DNA from: Rhodoferax sp. UBA5149
GTDB taxonomy: Bacteria; Pseudomonadota; Gammaproteobacteria; Burkholderiales; Burkholderiaceae_C
Reading direction: 5' to 3'
DNA: 28,723 bases
NCBI RefSeq assembly: GCF_002413825.1
Contig: NZ_DHXT01000167.1
Coordinates: 1-28,723, forward strand
Positions within the stretch are counted from its first letter, which is position 1, and every line of letters begins with the position of its first letter. The notes under the pieces were generated by a model. The model saw only the letters and a program-made list of their open reading frames with translations, made no database searches and was not told the origin of the DNA. Of the stretch, positions 24,720 to 28,723 are shown one piece after another. The position numbers and the translations under genes are program-made.

Positions 24720-26848
24720 CGCTCAAAACAAGACTCCTTACCGTAATGACTTTCTCCGTCCTGGGACTCTTCGCGGGCTGCACCGCAGTTCCGCCCACGG
24801 TACAAAACGACGCAAACCTGGAATATGTCGAGCTGAGCGGCTACAAGTTTCATGTTCGAACCTATGGCGACCCGCGCCTGCCGCCGCTGGTTGTGGTCCA
24901 CGGCGGTCCGGGCGGCGATTCGAAGTATCTTTATCCCCTTCAGGACCTGGCCAAGACCCACTACCTTGTCTTTTATGACCAGCGCGGAACGGGCTTGTCG
25001 CCGAGAGTCAACAAGGAACTACTGACGCTGGAGAGCAGCTTGGACGACCTCCACCGTATCGTGCGTCATTACGGCGGGCCGGGGCAAGTCAAGCTGATCG
25101 GCCACTCGTGGGGCGCCATGCTGGTGGTGGCTTATCTGGGCCGGCACCCGGACCGGGTCAGCCACGCGGTGGTCGTGGAGCCGGGTATGTTGAATCCGCT
25201 CTGCGCCAAAGAATTTGTGCGTCGCCTCAAGGCGTCCCAATCATTTTGGGATGCGCTGCCCCTGATGAAATACATTTTGTTGAGCCCTTTCGTTTCGACC
25301 CACGACGGCCATGAACGATTCGACTACGTCATGACGCGATTGATGAACCGGGCCAAGCCGGGTGGACCGTATCAGTGCGAGGGGGAATCAATGCCGCCAA
25401 ACGCCTTTGAACGCGCCGGTTACGCTGCCTTTTCCAATATGCTCAAGCCGGTGCTGGATCATCCGGAAAGCTTCACGCAGGACCTCACCCACAACACGGC
25501 CGCCTACACCGGCCAGCTGCTGCTGCTGAGCAGCGAATGCAGTTTCATTGGCTACCGGTTCCAGCAGCAGTTTCACATGCCCTTCCTGCCCGCGCAGACC
25601 GTGCATCGCGAGGCCAAAGCCATGGGCCACAACATGCTCACGCTGAACCCGGCGTGGAGCGTTGACGTCATTGGCAAGTTCTTGGGTGAGCCTGGCCCAA
25701 GCGCTCGCGCCAGCGGCCTCTTTGCGCCTGCGTCGACCCGGACCGTTGAGAGCAAACCGCACCGTGAACGCCCGGCCGACAAGGGCAAGGTGACAGACGT
25801 TCTGGATCAGTATGCCGGGTCACAAGTCCCGGGTCTGCAATACCTTGTCGTGGACGCCGATGAAACCCTTTTCGAGTACGCGGGCGGCTGGGCCGATATT
25901 CAGAATCACAAAGCGATGACGCTGGACACCACGCTGATGGCGTACTCGATGACCAAGACCTTCACCGCCGTCGCCATTCTGCAATTGGTGGCGCTGGGAA
26001 AATTGGGATTGGACGACGAGATTGACCGCTACTTGTCGAACAAGCCCTATGGGGGGCGTCACATGACCATTCGCCAACTGCTGGACCACACTTCCGGCGC
26101 TCCCAACCCAATCCCCCTGCGCTGGGTGCATTTGGTGCAAGAGGACGCGAGTTTTGACGAAGACGCGGCACTGGCCCGGGTTCTGCGCGACCACCCCCAA
26201 CTCGCATTTGAGCCGGGCCAGAAGTTTGCCTACTCCAATATTGGCTATTGGCTTCTCGGCAAAATCATCGAGCAGGCAACGGGACAGTCCTACCCGGACT
26301 ATGTGAGAAAAAATATTATTGCGTCCTTGGGTCTTTCAACGCAGGAGATGGCTTTTTCCATTCCCAACCCGGCCCGACATGCCAATGGCTATCTTGCCAA
26401 ATACTCCGTGATGAATCTGGTGAAGAGTTTCGTCACCGACAGCAAATATTGGGGACGGTACGAGGGCCGTTGGTTACGCTTGAAAAACCACCAACTGAAT
26501 GGCCCGGCCTTTGGCGGACTGGTCGGCACGGCGCGCGGCTTCAGTCGTTTTCTGCAAGACCAGTTGCAGTCCGAGTCGGCTTTGTTCAGCCCCGCGACCA
26601 AGCGCTTGTTGGAAACCCGGCAAACCGACAGCGCAGGCCAGCCGATCCCGATGACGCTGGGCTGGCACCTTGGCAAAACAGGCGGCGAGACCTATTTCTT
26701 CAAAGAGGGCGGGGGTGGCGGCTTTCATAGCGAGATGCGCCTTTACCGGGCGAAAGGCATGGCCTCCCTCGTGATGGTGAACAGCACAGTATTCAATTCA
26801 AGCAAATTCCTGAATCGGCTGGATCGGTCTTTCTTGGCGCTCCGATAA
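24716..26848 (+). CDS. Lipoprotein fusing an S33 alpha/beta hydrolase to a class C beta-lactamase-like domain
   Basis: The 710-residue protein has two enzyme domains. Residues 1-22 form a lipoprotein signal (VLGLFAGC, Cys22). Residues about 35-325 are a proline-iminopeptidase-like alpha/beta hydrolase: HGGPGG at 62-67, YDQRGTG at 87-93, GHSWGA with Ser131, and probable His305 in MGHNM. Its acid residue is unclear (SSEC near 272-275). Residues about 355-705 are a serine beta-lactamase/penicillin-binding fold: SMTK at 411-414, HTSGAP at 458-463, YSN at 506-508 and a glycine-rich GGGGGFHS near the C-terminus. I chose the TTG at 24716 because it gives a basic N-terminus (MTLKTR) before the hydrophobic core; it overlaps the previous stop as TTGA. 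An ATG at 24746 would lose those charges. The role next to the molybdoenzyme is unknown. Confidence 0.9.
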   Translation: MTLKTRLLTVMTFSVLGLFAGCTAVPPTVQNDANLEYVELSGYKFHVRTYGDPRLPPLVVVHGGPGGDSKYLYPLQDLAKTHYLVFYDQRGTGLSPRVNKELLTLESSLDDLHRIVRHYGGPGQVKLIGHSWGAMLVVAYLGRHPDRVSHAVVVEPGMLNPLCAKEFVRRLKASQSFWDALPLMKYILLSPFVSTHDGHERFDYVMTRLMNRAKPGGPYQCEGESMPPNAFERAGYAAFSNMLKPVLDHPESFTQDLTHNTAAYTGQLLLLSSECSFIGYRFQQQFHMPFLPAQTVHREAKAMGHNMLTLNPAWSVDVIGKFLGEPGPSARASGLFAPASTRTVESKPHRERPADKGKVTDVLDQYAGSQVPGLQYLVVDADETLFEYAGGWADIQNHKAMTLDTTLMAYSMTKTFTAVAILQLVALGKLGLDDEIDRYLSNKPYGGRHMTIRQLLDHTSGAPNPIPLRWVHLVQEDASFDEDAALARVLRDHPQLAFEPGQKFAYSNIGYWLLGKIIEQATGQSYPDYVRKNIIASLGLSTQEMAFSIPNPARHANGYLAKYSVMNLVKSFVTDSKYWGRYEGRWLRLKNHQLNGPAFGGLVGTARGFSRFLQDQLQSESALFSPATKRLLETRQTDSAGQPIPMTLGWHLGKTGGETYFFKEGGGGGFHSEMRLYRAKGMASLVMVNSTVFNSSKFLNRLDRSFLALR

Positions 26849-26857
26849 ACGCATGGC

Positions 26858-26871
26858 TAGGGAAAACCCTA
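26858..26871. promoter_or_regulatory. TAGGG-AAAA-CCCTA palindrome upstream of the patatin gene
   Basis: A perfect inverted repeat lies in the 70-bp gap before the patatin gene. It runs into TATACT (26870-26875), a good -10 hexamer, so the palindrome would overlap a promoter core. The same TAGGG-N4-CCCTA pattern occurs at 2695-2710. The patatin gene may therefore have its own regulated promoter. Confidence 0.45.
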
Positions 26872-26918
26872 TACTGCCCCTGCTCGCATGGCACCTTGTG
26901 CGTCGAGAAGGAGTTCCT

Positions 26919-28007
26919 ATGACCGACATCTCTGCAACACCCAGGCGTCCAGTCGTTCCGACGATGTCAGGCCTCGCCCGGCTCAAACGTTTGTTAGGCA
27001 GCTCGCCGCGCCGACTCAACCTGGCGCTTCAGGGCGGGGGTGCCCACGGGGCGTTCACCTGGGGCGTGCTGGACGCGCTGCTCGAAGACCCGGGCCTGGT
27101 GTTTGAGGGCTTGAGCGGCAGCAGCGCCGGGGCCATGAACGCCGTGATGTTTGCCGATGGCTGGGCAAAGGGCGGGCGTGATGGTGCGCGCCAGGGTTTG
27201 TCGGATTTCTGGACCGAAGTCGGCAAGCAAATGCCTTGGGGCATGACGACCCACGGCCAGGGCGAGGCCATCAGCCTGTCGCCGGCCAGCAAGTTGCTGG
27301 CGAGTTGGGCCGGGTACTTTTCGCCCTCTCAGCTCAACCCTCTGGATCTGAATCCCTTGCGTGATCTGCTCAACCGACAGGTGGATTTCGAGCGCTTGCG
27401 CGAAGCGAGCCCCTTCAAGTTGTTTATCGGCACCACGCAGGCCAACACCGGCAAGCTGCGGGTGTTTCGCGAAACTGAGCTCACCGTTGATGTGTTGCTG
27501 GCCTCCGCCTGTCTGCCCAAAATCCATCACCCGGTGGAGATCGACGGCGAGCCGCATTGGGACGGCGGCTACGCGGCCAACCCGGCGGTATTCCCCTTGT
27601 TCTACGACTGCGAATCGCGTGACATTTTGTTGGTGCTGCTGAGTCCGCTGCAACGCGAAGGCCGGTTGAACACGGTGGAGGAAATCGAGGAGCGCATCGT
27701 CGAGCTGGCGTTCAGTGCCAACTTCATGCGCGAGATGCGGATGTTCGCGCAGGCGACTGAATTTTCAAACCCGACCTTCCTGACCTGGGGTCGGCTGGAG
27801 CGGCGGCTGCAGAAGATGCGCTTTCACATGATCGATTCGAACCAGGTGCCGAGCCTGCAGCGCTCCGAGACCAAGGTGCTGGCTTACGGCCCGTTTCTCA
27901 CGCTGCTGCGGGCACAGGGCCGCGAGCGTGCCACGGACTGGCTGTCGGCGCAGTCGGCCGAGGTCGGACAACGGTCAACGGTGGATATGAAGAAATGGTT
28001 CACCTGA
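26919..28007 (+). CDS. Patatin-like phospholipase
   Basis: The 362-residue protein has the patatin catalytic layout. The oxyanion-hole motif is LQGGGAHGAF (Gly39-Gly44 core), the nucleophile motif GSSAG (67-71, Ser69) and the catalytic aspartate is in HWDGGY (Asp215). Such enzymes hydrolyse acyl chains from phospholipids or other lipids with a Ser-Asp dyad. AAGGAG (26908-26913) lies 5 nt before the ATG at 26919, so I prefer it over the in-frame ATG at 26853. There is no signal peptide, so it is probably cytosolic. It follows the hydrolase/beta-lactamase fusion by 70 bp that contain a palindrome and a -10-like hexamer. The RNB ribonuclease gene follows closely. Confidence 0.92.
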   Translation: MTDISATPRRPVVPTMSGLARLKRLLGSSPRRLNLALQGGGAHGAFTWGVLDALLEDPGLVFEGLSGSSAGAMNAVMFADGWAKGGRDGARQGLSDFWTEVGKQMPWGMTTHGQGEAISLSPASKLLASWAGYFSPSQLNPLDLNPLRDLLNRQVDFERLREASPFKLFIGTTQANTGKLRVFRETELTVDVLLASACLPKIHHPVEIDGEPHWDGGYAANPAVFPLFYDCESRDILLVLLSPLQREGRLNTVEEIEERIVELAFSANFMREMRMFAQATEFSNPTFLTWGRLERRLQKMRFHMIDSNQVPSLQRSETKVLAYGPFLTLLRAQGRERATDWLSAQSAEVGQRSTVDMKKWFT

Positions 28008-28028
28008 GACAGCATGTATATTGACCGC

Positions 28029-28723
28029 ATGAACGCCAACCACCACCATCTCCGCTCCGACCTCGTTCGCATTGCTATCCGCGTCATGTCCGAGCGCGGC
28101 CTGCAAGCCGAGTTCTCGGCCGCTGTCGCGCAGCAGCTGGCCTCGATCACCGGCCCCGGCCGCGACGCCGATGCGTCCATTCGCGATCTCACGGGTCTGC
28201 TTTGGTGTTCCATCGACAACGATGACTCGCTCGATCTGGACCAGCTCACCGTCTGCGAGCTGCTGGGCAAAGGCGGCGTCAAAATGCTGGTGGCCATCGC
28301 CGACGTGGACGCACTGGTCAAAAAAGGCACGGCCATTGACGAGCACGCCCTGGCCAACACGACCTCGGTCTACACCTCCGCGCGCATCTTCCCGATGCTG
28401 CCCGAGCGTCTGTCCACCGATCTGAGCTCGCTCAACTTGGGCGAGGAGCGGCTGGCGCTGGTAACCGAGATGGTTTTCAACGCCGACGCGACGCTGGCCA
28501 ACACCACGGTGTACCGGGCCCGCGTGCGCAACAAAGCCAAGCTCGCCTATGACGCGGTGAGCGCCTGGATCGAAGGCGAGGGCGCGCTGCCGGCCGCGGC
28601 GGCCAGCGTGCCCGGCATGGAGGCGCAACTGCGCAGCCAGGACGCGCTGGCCCAGCAATTGCGTGCGCGCCGACATCTGGAGGGTTCGCTGGAGTTCGAA
28701 ACCTTCCAGCCGCGCGCCGTGTT
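28029..28723 (+). CDS. RNB-domain ribonuclease (RNase II/R family), 3' end cut by window
   Basis: The frame stays open to the end of the window, so the protein is incomplete. The signature SIDNDDSLDLDQ (residues 61-72) is the RNB active-site segment, where aspartates bind the magnesium ions that drive 3'-to-5' RNA hydrolysis. Further segments such as VAIADVDALVKKGTAIDEHA and FPMLPERLS fit the family well. Compared with E. coli RNase II, three of the four active-site aspartates align (63, 69, 71 here) while the fourth is Gln72. I do not know whether this is normal for its subgroup. The start may be this ATG or the in-frame ATG at 28014; neither has a clear ribosome binding site. Confidence 0.9.
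   Translation, partial: MNANHHHLRSDLVRIAIRVMSERGLQAEFSAAVAQQLASITGPGRDADASIRDLTGLLWCSIDNDDSLDLDQLTVCELLGKGGVKMLVAIADVDALVKKGTAIDEHALANTTSVYTSARIFPMLPERLSTDLSSLNLGEERLALVTEMVFNADATLANTTVYRARVRNKAKLAYDAVSAWIEGEGALPAAAASVPGMEAQLRSQDALAQQLRARRHLEGSLEFETFQPRAV

Overview
The window looks like chromosomal DNA from a betaproteobacterium of the order Burkholderiales, most likely family Comamonadaceae (Rhodoferax/Polaromonas-like). This rests on high GC with strong third-position bias, several short exported proteins of types I associate with that family (glycine-zipper, proline/glutamine-rich, a WHGDIxRFHEHD-type protein), and two copies of an intergenic inverted-repeat element of a kind I recall from Comamonadaceae genomes. 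The taxon is inferred, not proven. I see no rRNA, tRNA, insertion sequence or CRISPR array.

Layout. Positions 116-706 hold a ccd-type toxin-antitoxin pair. The toxin is intact, but the antitoxin has a Phd/YefM-like N-terminus joined to a CcdA-like C-terminus and carries an in-frame stop at its ninth codon. Positions 833-2638 (minus) encode a chemoreceptor with a periplasmic CxxCH haem-binding motif. Next come a hormone-sensitive-lipase-type esterase (2827-3891), a convergent secreted HExxH metalloprotease (3888-4553, minus) and a FapA/DUF342 protein (4727-6328).

The centre (6331-12809, minus) is the most interesting part. It is a two-gene operon with a recognisable sigma70-like promoter. The first gene encodes a type I metacaspase/orthocaspase-like protease. 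The second encodes a 1844-residue protein with two alpha/beta-hydrolase domains (each with a full candidate Ser-Asp-His triad), an unassigned middle region, a CHAT caspase-fold protease domain and a helical TPR-like tail. Two clan CD proteases and two lipase-type domains in one transcription unit suggest a proteolytically triggered hydrolase system, possibly for immunity or cell death. That function is inference.

Positions 13223-19333 hold small exported or membrane proteins: a proline/glutamine-rich secreted protein, an unknown secreted protein, an unknown cytosolic protein, a two-helix membrane protein, a double beta/gamma-crystallin glycine-zipper protein, a zinc-ribbon protein and a coiled-coil lipoprotein. 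Two of them share a 17-bp palindromic upstream motif. A zinc-dependent alcohol dehydrogenase follows (19526-20515, minus).

The right end is a plus-strand series. Two small exported proteins (20981-21994) are followed by a tightly coupled unit: a [2Fe-2S] subunit, a Tat-exported molybdopterin subunit, and a lipoprotein fusing an S33-type alpha/beta hydrolase to a class C beta-lactamase-like domain. A patatin-like phospholipase and the start of an RNB-family ribonuclease (cut by the window end) complete the window. Lipase/esterase-type proteins are unusually frequent: five predicted hydrolase modules of alpha/beta or patatin type, in four genes.
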